64,000 nt of DNA from Gaeumannomyces sp. JS-464 (lineage: Eukaryota; Ascomycota; Sordariomycetes; Magnaporthales; Magnaporthaceae), in the NCBI GenBank assembly GCA_002197995.1, contig NGZR01000001.1, forward strand, positions 3,782,001-3,846,000. The letters run 5' to 3'. Made by a program: the position numbers and the translations under genes. This document shows positions 1-10,778 of the stretch, piece after piece; positions within the stretch are counted from its first letter, which is position 1; each line of letters starts with the position of its first letter. The notes beneath the pieces are model-generated. The model saw only the letters and a list, made by a program, of their open reading frames with translations. It ran no database searches and was not told the DNA's origin.

Positions 1-701
1 GGCGCTCACGGCCAGCAAGCGATTCACGGCACAGGAACAGCGGCTCGCGCTCTGCCGCTACGCCGCCAACTACGGCCGCTGCTTCACCCAGCTGGGGGGC
101 TACACTTCTGCGCGAGTCCCTGACAAGGAGCCTCGACCTGCTCAACTCGGGGCCGGACAGCGCGCTCTACCGGCGAGCAATCGAGTACTGCTTTGGAAAT
201 CTGAGCCTGGCTGAGGGCCGGTTGTCTGACGCGGCCGCCAGCTACCGCTGGTGTCTAGACGGGTACCCAAGCGGAGTGGTCGAGAAGAAGCCGTTGATGA
301 CATGCAGCTGCCACTACAAGCTAGCCCAGATAGCCTCCCAAGAGGACCGTCCTCGAGATTCACTGTGAGTCCGCTTTGGGTTGCCCCAGAGGCAGACGCA
401 AACACTTGGCCCTACAGACCTCGCGCTAACATAGGTACTCATTTCAGGGCGCACCTCGACAATGGCGATTGCAGAGCAGGAGGGCGAACAGGGCCACATT
501 GGACGAATCTTGCTCTTCCGGAGTGAATCCGCCCACAAGCACCCGTCTCTATACACAGGCCGAGGCGAGCGCGCCGAGGAGCTCGAGCTGAAGGCCAAGG
601 CCGTTCAAAAGAGCCTGGAGAGGGCCGTTATGGGTGGAAGCACAGGCCAAATGTCTGCATCGGAGGTATTCACACGATGCATCTACTGGCAGGAACGCTA
701 G
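1..701 (+). CDS. TPR-repeat protein, 3' part only
   Basis: The gene enters from the left edge, so only the C-terminal part is visible. The reading contains helical, Ala/Leu-rich segments with the spacing of tetratricopeptide repeats, e.g. 'YCFGNLSLAEGRLSDAAASY', ending in 'VFTRCIYWQER'. An intron at about 365-447 is supported by donor GTGAGT, branch CTAAC at 426 and acceptor TTTCAG. The frame must change near position 105 (after 'QLGGY') and again near 461 just past the intron, so there are two likely 1-nt indels. In filamentous fungi such repeats often form the C-terminus of NACHT/NB-ARC or TPR signalling proteins, but the N-terminal domain lies outside the window and cannot be seen. Its function is not known. 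Confidence 0.5.
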
Positions 702-1039
702 ATGGCGCGCTGCGGGCGACAGCGCATAGCCCCGAGACAGAGGGTGCGACGCCAAGGATTCAAGGAAAATGGGTAGGTACCTAGCGATGTTTTCCAGACT
801 TACCCGAAATAGCACATCTTTCGCGACCGTGTAGGAAGCAATCTCGCGACCATTTACGCTTCGACTCTTTTTTGCAGGTAGCCCTGCAAACGATTTCGTG
901 ACGTATACGTCGTAGGCATTTCTGGGCAAACTTGGGAAAGGTTAATCTCCGCAGTCAGCAATTATCCAAATAACAGTCCCCAGGTATTGTGTTCCTGATT
1001 CTGGGAGGCCACAGCAAATATTGAGGGTTCAAGGGCTAC
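702..1039. other. Intergenic, convergent 3' ends
   Basis: About 340 bp between the end of the TPR gene and the end of the peptidase-like gene. I see no supported gene or RNA. Confidence 0.5.
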
Positions 1040-2038
1040 CTAGGCAGAGCGTAATCCAGGCACATTTGTACGGCCGGGCACGAAGCCCCGACTCCGCGCC
1101 TGCCCTGTCCCATCCGGCAGCTCGAAGCACTGCCTGATCCCGCGCCCATCCGTCTCGTGCGGCAAAGGCTGCCCAACCCCGCGCACGGGGTTGTCCCTGT
1201 GCAGCTCGGCCGGCCCCTGTCCGCGCGACGCCAGGACGCTCGCGCTGTCCTCCGACTGCGTCGCCGCCGTGCCGCCCCCGGACGCCAAGACAGCGGCGCG
1301 TCTTCGGCGCCTCAGGACCACGGCTACCGCTGCCATCGCCAGGACCGCTGCCGCCGCGCCGCCCACGGCATGCCCACAATGGCGCCCGTGGCGAGCCCTG
1401 GAGCGGCGGCGGTGATGGGGGGTCCCCCGGGGAACCTGCCACCGGCAGCGGCGTCCAGCAGCCCTCACACGTCTTGGCGAAGGTGTCGTAGTCGCTCGTG
1501 CTGATCGTGGTCGCGTCGGGCGCGGTCGCGGTGAAGAGCGCCTGGCCGTGGTTCGGCCCCGGGGCTTGTGCTAGGAACGATATGTTGCGATCGTAATTGA
1601 TGCCCCAGAAAGCGGCTGGTGCTGCCGTTAATGTTGTAAACGTAAGAGGCTCAACAGTGGAAGGGTGGAGAGACTGTACCTTGGAAAAACGGTCGGCCCA
1701 GGTGCAGCGAGCGACTGGATTTGCTGTCGTTGACGGGCGCACAGGAAAAGTACTGCAGATTCGTGCCGTCGACCAAGGGGGCTTCGAGCGTGAGGTTCAG
1801 CAGCCGGAAAGGCACCGATGGTGATGTTCTGCGCCTCCCTGTCCGAAAACACAAACCCCATGGTGGCCGGGGACTCGACGATCCGGTCGAACCGAGCGTC
1901 GGACGTGTTCCATACGTAGATGTTGAGGCGCTGGTCGAAAGTGACGGGCAGATGCTTTGCCGCGGCTCGGCACACGCTGTCCGGGAGGAACATGTACGCC
2001 CATTCCGGCCCCAGCAGCGCCAAGGCCGAGCCGGGCCT

Positions 2039-2072
<34 letters not shown>

Positions 2073-2943
2073 AGAACAGACCAGGGCGACCAGAAAGGGG
2101 AGGAGGCGACCTCCTGGAAGACGCTGGTCGTGCCGCCGAGGCCCTCGAAAGGCGACGCCCCCGTTTCCACGCCCAAGAAGACGTCCAGGAGGAAGTAGGT
2201 AAAGTAGGGGGAGACATCATCCCACCAGCTGTCGAAAACGGCAACTTTGCCCAGAGCACGGCTGCGGCCGTAGCCGCCCAGGACCATGCTCCCTCTTTGA
2301 CCCAGGGCCGCGCTACCCATGTGGAGCCCAAACGACTCCGACCCGATCTTGCCGGCACTCTTGAGCTGCGCGAGGAACGATGGCGGCCCGACGCGTCCGA
2401 GTAGCCGGGGCCGAGCCCGAGTATGCCCGCGCGGCCGTGCGGCCCGCGGCCGACCGCGGCCGGGTGCAGCGTCAGATTCTCAAGGGCCCTGAGGGACAGG
2501 TTCACCGAGACCGGGGTCTGCTGGCCCCTCAGGTTGGGCTGGAACCGGTCAACGTAGACGGGGCCGGAATGCTCCACCCCGACGGGATCCCACACGCCCC
2601 GGAGGCCCCTCGCATTGCCGTCCTTGGTGGCCGTCAGGGAGTTCGCGAGGTCGTACCCGCCGCCGAGCTTGGTGGCGAAGACGGAGGTTTTCCAGCCGAA
2701 GTCGGCCGGCCAAAACCTGAGCCCGCCGCCGTCTCTGGGCGTGCTGTGGTAACGCCCCACCCGGGCATACAGGGTCTGCCACGGCCCGTCCGGCACAGAG
2801 TCGTTGAACCACGACATCTCCAGGTAGCCGCGCTGGGCGCTGGCGTCGTGGTGCACCAGGCCGCCTGGCATCAAGGCGAGGACGATGATTGACAGTCGAA
2901 GCCGTTTACGGCCGGCATCGTGTCGCGCTTTGGGAGTGATCAT
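1040..2943 (-). CDS. Aspartic-peptidase-like secreted/membrane protein, frame-broken
   Basis: The start ATG at 2943 leads into an N-terminal hydrophobic signal (residues about 16-26). An extracellular region follows with blocks typical of the fungal A1-like family: 'GSMVLGGYGRSRALG', 'YMFLPDSVCRAAAKHLPVTF', 'VPFRLLNLTLEAPLV' and 'NISFLAQAPGPN'. A transmembrane segment (Ala/Val-rich, near 1290-1350) comes next, then a stretch of arginines and a cytosolic tail. Reading requires an intron at 1622-1679 (GTACAG donor, CATTAAC branch, CAG acceptor) and at least four frame changes near 2385, 1815, 1430 and 1385. A run of 31 C at 2040-2070 interrupts the domain where the second catalytic motif would be expected. 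I cannot find either Asp-Thr/Ser-Gly motif, so this is probably a non-catalytic or unreadable member. Role unknown; cell-surface location is inferred from the topology. Confidence 0.6.
2040..2070. repeat. Poly-C tract (31 bp) inside a coding region
   Basis: An uninterrupted C run (G on the coding strand) that would encode about ten glycines in the peptidase-like gene, at a place where the family has a conserved motif. It is one of four such tracts in the window and may stand for misassembled or missing sequence. Confidence 0.95.
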
Positions 2944-4402
2944 AAAGGGCTCCAGATTCTTGTCTCTATGCTTTAAGATCTAGGTAGAGGAAGGTTGACT
3001 CAAGGTATACTCCAGCTTGTGGACCAAACCAAAAGCGAGAAAAATATATGAACCGTACAGGGCAGAAAAGGCGAAGATGCAACCGGCCAGTGGCGGGTTT
3101 CTTGTGTGACGTAGTTTCGCCACTCCTCTCGCCCGTGATAGGCCGCCTGCCCGCTCTCCGAGCCGAGATGGGCCAGAAGAAAGGCCAGGTATTTGAAGAA
3201 TATGCACTCCTACCCTCCTCATGTAACCCTTGTTGGCTATCTGCCCAAGTAGGCACTGACATCCATACCTCTACTGGCTTGTCGATGTACATGTAGGACC
3301 GCAACCAATCCATTCTCTGCCAAGCATGGCCAAGTGTTGCCACGCCTTTAGACGACCGATGGGGGCCTTTTTGAGAAGTTCGTTCGCCGTTTGGACGCGG
3401 GCCAAAGTCCGCGCGCGGAACGAAGGGGACGAGGCCCAACCGGCGCTGCTCGGGCTTGGGAGTCAGGGGTCGGAGCGTTGGCGGGTTCCGCGTTGGGAAC
3501 TTGGATTATTAGGGAATCAGGCCTGGGCAAAATCTATACCGGAGTTCTCGCGAGACTCCCCTCTGCTAAAAGCTCCGCACTTGGTGCGGCGATAGATCTC
3601 GGCTCGACTGCCAAAGACTCTGAGCCACCGCAGCTAGAATTGGCGTGCCAGACAGGCCCAGGTCTTGGTCTGCCGTTCTGCGTCAGTTCGAAGCAGTTAG
3701 AGCGAGATGCGACGCGAGAGAAAAACGACCTAGAAACATTAGTCGTGGTATGTGAGACAGCGCTAACGTTGTTTTATTTAATTGACGGGTATCCTTCGAA
3801 ACAAAACTCAAAAAACAAGTAGTGGCCAAATCGCTCCATGGCCGGTAATGTGGGCGTAGTCTGGTTGCTGCGTCGTATATCGTAAGGAAAAACCTAGGTG
3901 AAGAAAAGCCATATCCAAGAAAATCTGTGAGAGCAAACATTATCCAAGCCCGGCTCCATGTTCCTTGACTGCATGTGATAACCAGAAGGAGAAAGCCGGG
4001 AGATATGAAAAGTCCAGCCCAAGAGAGAGGAAATGATAGGCAGCCTTCTGGTGTGGAAAACCGTCAGGTATGTAGGTTCCTTTGTATATCAAAAAAGGAG
4101 AGTGTGTCGACATGTCGCTCCCGGGTAGGGAAGAAAACGACGGCAAGGAGAGGCTTCGTAAGCATGAGAAAGAAAAATCCACCCAAGATTCCAGATCCTG
4201 AGAAAACACCCCCAATACCAGTCAACGAGGACGTTAAAGCGTGTGTGAGAGAAAAAAGAAGAAAAAAAGAAGAAGAGGCTGGTCGTCATGGTCTCGTACA
4301 ATCCGACCCAAGCAGCTCGGTTGGGTCCGAATAGCGTCATGAGTCGTGCGTCGATACTTGAGCGTCGGTCAACGAGGGACTGATATACTCTAGTTTTCTT
4401 TT
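2944..4402. other. Intergenic
   Basis: This 1.46 kb holds the upstream region of the peptidase-like gene and the downstream region of the BTB gene. No reading frame shows coding character or a recognisable domain. Confidence 0.5.
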
Positions 4403-6423
4403 TCAACGATCAAGAGCCCACGGCAAGTCCCTGTCGTCCACGCGGGTGCAGGTCAGATACCCGACGGCGGACGAGTCCTTGCCGCCGCCCCCTGAAGAGG
4501 CTGCGACGTCAAGCTCGAGCCCGCTGCCCATAAGCGGGCGCACGACCTCGCGCGCCATGGCCTTGAGCTCGTCGAGGCGCTTCTCGAACCGGCGCAGGTT
4601 GTCGCGGCTGTACAGCTCGCCGCTGAGCTTGAGGAAGCGTTTGCACTCGTCGTGGCCCAGATACGCTACGCTTGTCGTCGAGCCCAGCGTGCGGTAGGTC
4701 CTCCCCAGCGATGCCAATGGGGGAGGTGTCAGAGGCGGGAGCGCCACCGTAGTCACGTGGTTGCTGGGCCCGTCGTCGTACGAGCCGTGGCGGTGGTGGC
4801 TATGATGATGGCTGTGCGATGATCTCTCTCGACGACCGGATAGGGCCGTCGCGGGAAGAGGAAGACGAATCCCCGCCTCCTCGGCGGTCCGATATCAGGG
4901 CGGGCGGCGATGGTTGAGTGGGCGACGGGCTGGTGTTATCGGCGAGCCATTGGCGGAACAGGCTGACGGCGAGCCAGTCGAGGTAGGCAGTCGAAGGCGA
5001 AACGCGCTCGCCGGCGCGGGTGGTCAGCCCCAGGCGGAACAGACGACTCTCGACGCGCGTGACCGACTCCTCGAGCTCGTCGACCTTGTCCTCAATTAGG
5101 TCCAGGACCTGGGGTGGCAATGCGGCGCGCAGACTGCGCTCGCCGGCTGGCCACTGCCCCACCACGTGAATGAGTGCTTCCTGGAAAATGACGCGCGACC
5201 GGGCCAGGTAGGCCAGGCGCAGGTAGCTGATAGGATACTTCGCGATCTGGCGCCAGAGCCGCGACTGGAACTGCAGCAGGTGGTGGTCGACCCGGGGGCC
5301 CACAACTGCCAGGGCATCGTACTGGTCGGCCAGCCCGAGCAACGACTTGCATTGCACGTAAGCGTCGGCAATGTTGACGCCGTCGAGCAGTGGTGGATAG
5401 TTGTACATGATGCGGAAGAGGTTGTCGTAGTCGCGCAGGAGGTCCTGCTCGGCCTGTGTCGGCGGCGGCAGGCTAGGTTCCCTGGAAGATGACGGGCGGT
5501 GGTGGTGCGTCAGGCCTAGGTTGGCAACAGACCTGAAGAAGCCATGGCTGCCTATGGACGGCGTGTTGTGGGCCGACGAAGTCGAGGACGGGTGTTTGCG
5601 CGACGATGAGGATGACTGCGGCGCGCCGCCGCCTCCAAACAAAGAGTTCGTCGGCGGCCTCGAGCGGTCTCGTTCTGTCGACATCGGGCTGCTCTCCTCC
5701 TCCTTCTGCACCAACATTGGTATGTCGTTGCCGCCCGCACCCAAGTCTAGCTCGTAGCGCCACCTCTTCTTCATGGGACCGCTGCTGCTGTGACGGCGTC
5801 GCCGCAGGCGCCATCCCGCCCAATTCCGAGGCCGTGGGATTGATGCCCAAGCCATCAACACCGCCAGGGCCGGCGACCCTTGCAAGCTCGGTGCCTTGCG
5901 TCAGGGCCAGCGGGGCGCCGCCCTCGGGAGAGGATGGTGACGGGAGAGCCGGGACGGCGCGTGCGCGGGACCACTCGCTGCTCATGCTGGCCTCGAAGAA
6001 GCCCGAGAAGCGGGTGAGGGTGTGCCGGTGCAGCAGGTACCTGTTCTCGTGGCCCGACTGGACGCGCACGATGATCTCGACGTCGCCCGACTGGCTGAAG
6101 ACGGGAAACTCGTTCTGCGACATGTAGGCGTTGCTGCTGCTGCTGGTGCCGCCGGCATGTGACCGATTGTACCTCCGCGCGCGCGATGTGGACGACCTAG
6201 CGCTGCTCCCACCGCCGCCGCCTCCTCCTCCGCCTTCACGGCTGCTGCTCGCGCCAACGACGGAGGCGGCATGTCTTTCGTTGGTTTGTGGGTAATGATG
6301 GTGGTGCCTGTCGCTTCCCGGCGTGCCGCCCCCTCCTGCTCCTCCTGATGCTGTCGGCACCAGCGACGACGCCCCCCTCAGCGCCAACGAGCTGGAGATG
6401 TGGTGGTCTGGTTGCGAGACCAT
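4403..6423 (-). CDS. Conserved fungal BTB/POZ-domain protein
   Basis: The ATG at 6423 is the first in frame; the upstream extension begins with GTG. The N-terminal third has Ser/Gly/His-rich low-complexity stretches, then a BTB-like segment: 'FSQSGDVEIIV' followed by 'YLLHRHTLTRFSGFFEASM' (residues about 105-145), which is the usual 'Lys/Arg-Tyr-x-Leu-His-Arg' dimerisation strand. A conserved 'KKRWRYELDLG' block leads to a helical region ('QCKSLLGLADQYDALAVVG', 'SYLRLAYLARSRVIFQEALI'). The C-terminus is 'DRDLPWALDR'. The frame changes once near 5765 and once near 4840, so the gene has two 1-nt breaks. Length is about 670 residues. BTB proteins act as protein-interaction or Cul3-adaptor modules. 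No partner domain (zinc finger, Kelch, MATH) is visible, so the specific role is unknown. Confidence 0.75.
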
Positions 6424-7697
6424 GAATGCGGCCCCGCCCAGTGATGGCCACGGGCGGTGGGCGTGTCGCGCTCTAGTCGGTCGTTGGGGTCTCGGTCGTG
6501 TTTTCACCGACCTTCCCGTCGCGTCGTTACTCGTATAGAAGAATGTTTGATCGTGTCGTCGTCGTCGTCGTTGTCGTCGTCAATCGGTCTTCAGCGGCCC
6601 AAGCCCGCCAGCTTCGGAGAGTGGCGATGCAGAGCACAGGCGCCCAGCTCAACTCTGCTGGGAAGGATTGAGTTGGTCGCGTCCCCGCCAGCTAACCCCC
6701 TCTGGCACAGCACCCAGCCAGCCCCAGGTACCACAAAGAAGCTCCAAGGTTGAAGAAAGTGGGGCGGGGATTGTGCGCAGGGTTGTTCATGCGGTGCGAT
6801 GCGAAGCGAGGGAAAAACAAGGTCATGCACTGCACCGCGGGACTGTGGTAGAGCTAGCTCCCCGTCCGTTGTTTTTTGTTATTGTTAGGAGGGGAAATCG
6901 AGGATGGAGAGCTGGTGAGGGTGGGATCAGGGAGGGAGGAAGAGGGAGAGAAAGCGAGAGGGTAATTGATTACCTGCACGCGACGTTGACAAGCTAACGT
7001 GACTGGAGAGTCGACCCGGACTGCCTTCTTGACTGACAATTGAGCGGATTGCCCTGCAACCGGGACTGGATGGACGTGGAAGCGGATGGCGCCGGGCGTC
7101 TGTTCGCCTGCCCCGTCCTGCGAGGTGTGAGCGTGCGTGTGCGCCTTGGCTGCCTTCACTCCTCCTGACTTTGCCCCTTCTTTTTTCCGCCTCTTGTTTC
7201 GCCCAGGGAGATGAGGAAAAATGGATTCTCAGTCGCTCTTTTCTCTGGCTCCAAAGAGGCGACTGGTGCTGAACGATCCAACCTGCGAGCCGCTCGGCAG
7301 CCAGAGCTGGAGCCCCAGGACAAGGGGGCGCGAGCGACAGCCGGGTTTTTGCCACTGCAGCTCACGAGGGGACGAGAGGCCGTCTTGGCCTCCTGATTGG
7401 CGGTCGCCAAACGACCGAGGGCCCGTCTGGTCGGACCTGGATGAGTCGAACGTGGAGGACCGATTCGAGGCAATGCGTGTAAGCCACCGAAGTCCCCTGA
7501 CACGCAATGCAATTGCTGATGGTATTGCGCTGATATATCGCTAAACAGAAATAAAGCGAGGAATGGATGATGAGTATAAAAACAAAAGAGTTTCGTTCTT
7601 TGCTTTTGCCCGCCTGCACGAGGAGTCGAGCGGCGCCAGGAGAACAAAGAAAACGACCCAGAAGGTGAATGAAGCCCGAAAAAAAAACCTGTCTGGT

Positions 7698-7735
<38 letters not shown>

Positions 7736-9866
7736 CTATCCACAAGCCGGCAACCAGCGAGCCAGCCTGCACCCGCTTGCAGCTGAAATTCCTTGGTTGT
7801 GGGAGCTGCTGCAGGCAGTGTGCGTGCCTGTCTCTTTCGCTGCTGCATGTCGACTCCCTCCCAGCCATCCACCTTCAACGACCCAGGCCCACCCCACTCA
7901 AGCTCCTAGACACGTTCGTTCTTGTCGTTTTGGCTCCATTTGATAGGACCTGGTGGCTTCTGACCTAGGTCTGCTGCACCCACCAAAATCCGAGACCACA
8001 CACCCACTCCTGTGCGAAAAACAAAGACAAAGTAAGCAAAGATGATGGTGACAGGACAAGGGGAGATGGATGAGTGAAGGGAGGAGAGCAGGTCCAGTTC
8101 GCCCCCAGATATGTGGGGAACGCCGTAAGACCAAGTTCGGAAACGAAACGAAAACGGCGAGTTGCTTTGCTGCAGAACAGCCTCAGGCTCTCCCTGCAGC
8201 CCGCAGCCCGCAGCGAGTAGACGCCTCCGCCTCCGCCCACCTACGTATGGGAGGCCGCCGTCGACCAGTGGCGGGCTATTGACGTGCGCCGGTACTCGAC
8301 AAGGGGGAGTTCTCCCAGCCGCTGAGCGTCCGATCCAATGGGAAGTACCGACCACTGAAATGTCTCGTTGGAATCGCCAAAAGCATCAGTATTTGTAGTT
8401 GCTGGATCCCACTGGTTGGCTGGCTGTTGATTGATTATGGCTTCGCTGCTGCCTAACAGGCAAGGCATCAATGCTGGAGATGCGAAGCACGATAACTAAC
8501 CCCTAGGCTACTGGATAGGTAGGTCGACAAGTTGCTATCCCCTTGAGATATGTGAAATGCCCATCTATTCATCCCACCTATTGACCGCCAGCGCAAATAA
8601 TCCTCACTGTAAAATGGGCCGCTTTCCTCAGGAAGAAGACGGGCATCCAAAACAACGGATAAAGGACATGACCCGCGCGAACTGAAAGGCGGCTTTGCTC
8701 ATCCAAGTTGGATCGGCGCGATATCGAGACAGGATTTCTTCATGGGGGTTAAAAAGGAATTAAGGAAAAAAAAAAATTCCGCCCAGCCGTAAGATCTCAA
8801 CCTGAAGTAACCAGCGCACTCCAGTTGTGTCTGCCTTTCGACCTCTTCGAACGTCCGGCAGGCGGGTTGTGAGTTGTAGCTGTCGAGATGTGGCTGGTAG
8901 GAGGCGACCTATTGACCAGAAAATCCGTTTCCGGCACCAAAGACAACCAAGGCCAACCAGGGGAGCTTTTGTCTTTTACGGTCACCGACACCATAGCAGC
9001 ACTCAAGAGTATCGCATGAAAGTGCGAAGGGGTAGGTTGGTCGTTGGCGAGCTAGTCGAAACCACTCCAGCTATCAAAGACACCTGCTCGGCGCCGGCCC
9101 AGGAAATATTCGGGGCGAGTTGGAGCAAGGCACGTGCGAGCAGGCCAGACAGATCTAGTACCTCAGGCAACAAGAGAGGCACACTCGCGCACGGTCCTCG
9201 CTGTCCCCAGAATCTCCGCAACCTTGGACCGACGCCGTTGAAACCTTAGGTTGAGCCCCGGTCTCCTGCGATCGAGCCTTCCAGACCGCGCGCACGTAAC
9301 CGCTGCAAAGCCGACGGCCTAACAGCCTAGGCCCTCTCCTGTCTCCTCTCCAACCGTCGGCATGTCGGTGAGACTTTCCGTGACTCGGGCCACGTTTTTA
9401 TTTTTATTTTTATGACACCTGTTCGGATATACTCAGAAGCCGGTTGAACATGCACAAAATATCTGATTTTCACACAACCGAAGCACTTTTCAAAGACTAG
9501 AAAGTTAATTCAGCGCTGCATCGCATGGAGGGCACGATGGCGCCATGGGGGGCATAAACTGATGGGAATGTTACAGACAAATGCAAGGACGCCGTCATGT
9601 CCTTGTTCCCCGAAATTAAAGCAAGAAACGCCGCTGTTTCGTTTTACCTTCCCAGAAAGAAATTAGGAAATGGAAAAAATCAGCAAGAGCAAGCGAAGAG
9701 AAAAAAACTCGTTGCGCCTGGTTTGGAAATGTCGTCGTCGTCGAATCGATCGATCGTCCTCGTGCCGGTCCGTCATCCATGCCGGCTAGCAGTTCTGCCA
9801 ACCAAAACGCCCAATTGACACCCCACCTAATCAAACAAAGCACCAAGCAAAAGTCGCTTGAACCAA
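6424..9866. other. Long intergenic region
   Basis: About 3.4 kb upstream of the BTB gene. It contains a GTC-rich microsatellite near 6553-6581, a poly-G tract at 7698-7732 and a (TTTTTA)n stretch near 9394-9413. None of the open frames has a domain or intron-exon logic. It probably holds a long 5' leader and regulatory DNA for the BTB gene and the 3' region of the next gene. Confidence 0.45.
7698..7732. repeat. Poly-G tract (35 bp)
   Basis: The longest of the four pure G/C runs, lying in intergenic DNA. It is preceded by an A-rich stretch (7680-7687). Confidence 0.95.
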
Positions 9867-10778
9867 TCAGTTCATGTCCATCGCCACTTCGTTGTGGGCC
9901 ATGGGGTCGACGTCGACTGGCTTTGGTGTTGAAGTAGCCATCATGGTCTCGGCGCTGTCGAATGTTGGGGGCGACGTCTTGAGGTTGTCGAGAGCGCGCT
10001 GGGAGTTCTGGCTGACGAGGCGTCCCTGACGCAGGTTCTCCGCGAAAAGGAAGTAGCCCTCGTTGGCCTCGACGAGATATGACTCGAGGCCTCGGCTCTC
10101 CAGCCTGATTTTGGCGTTGCTGACAGGGTAGTGGTTCTCGATGTACCTGGCCCATCCACGGGCGGCAGCCTGGATGTGTTCATCATCGCTGATACGGCTC
10201 CAGCCAATGCCGAGGTGCATAGTGAAGTCGTCCACAATTGGCTGGCTGGGCGAGTCGGATGGTGATTGGGCGGTGTTGTCGGCGCTGGATCGGATTGGCG
10301 AGCTGTCCGGGCGGGTTGAGACGTCCAGGCGGGATGACTTGTTGCTTCTCAGGGATGGCCGCTCCATGGCTTGTCGCTGCTGGAGTTCGAGCGCCTCTGC
10401 GACCTTGCGAGCCTCGTCACGAGCCTTCTGCTCCTCGAGCCAGGTGCCAGTCTGGTTGGATGCGTCATGGACATAGCCGGTGCTCTTCTTGATGAGGACC
10501 ATGCCCGGGCCATACTCCCACTCGTCCTCAGACTCCTTGGGGACCTCGACCGGCGGCGGCGCCTTCTCAGGTGCGTCCAGGTTGACCGCCGCCTCGTCGC
10601 GGGACCGCTTGCGGCCCCGGGACGTCTGTGCCATGTTCTGCGCGAAGGATGGACTCCATGAAGCTGACTGGCCAAACGACGATGGGTGTGTGAATAGCTG
10701 TCTGCCAAAGGGTGCCTGGGCAGCAGACTGCAGCGGCATGGTGAGGACCGGCGACGAAGTGCGACCAAAGGAAGACAT
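9867..10778 (-). CDS. Conserved ascomycete protein of unknown function
   Basis: An uninterrupted frame of 303 residues. The ATG at 10778 ('MSSFGRTSSPVL') is chosen because the upstream extension has only a GTG. The protein is polar: a Ser/Gln-rich N-terminus, a basic patch 'SRGRKRSRDEA' that could be a nuclear localisation signal (residues about 54-64), an acidic/aromatic block 'ESEDEWEYGPGMVLIKKST', a Glu/Gln/Arg-rich helix predicted to coil ('EEQKARDEARKVAEALELQQ'), and a C-terminal region with 'HLGIGWSRISDDEHIQAAARG' that looks globular. No enzyme motif is visible. Third positions are GC-rich and there are no frame breaks, so the gene is sound. The pattern suggests a nuclear protein, but that is inference. 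Confidence 0.75.
   Translation of the reverse strand: MSSFGRTSSPVLTMPLQSAAQAPFGRQLFTHPSSFGQSASWSPSFAQNMAQTSRGRKRSRDEAAVNLDAPEKAPPPVEVPKESEDEWEYGPGMVLIKKSTGYVHDASNQTGTWLEEQKARDEARKVAEALELQQRQAMERPSLRSNKSSRLDVSTRPDSSPIRSSADNTAQSPSDSPSQPIVDDFTMHLGIGWSRISDDEHIQAAARGWARYIENHYPVSNAKIRLESRGLESYLVEANEGYFLFAENLRQGRLVSQNSQRALDNLKTSPPTFDSAETMMATSTPKPVDVDPMAHNEVAMDMN

Noticed and set aside
549..929. Minus-strand 126-codon frame at the left edge
   Set aside because: Lies antisense to the TPR gene end and has no recognisable features.
7156..7878. Minus-strand frame through the poly-G tract giving a polyproline protein
   Set aside because: Opened only by the homopolymer; all three frames across it give polyproline or polyglycine.
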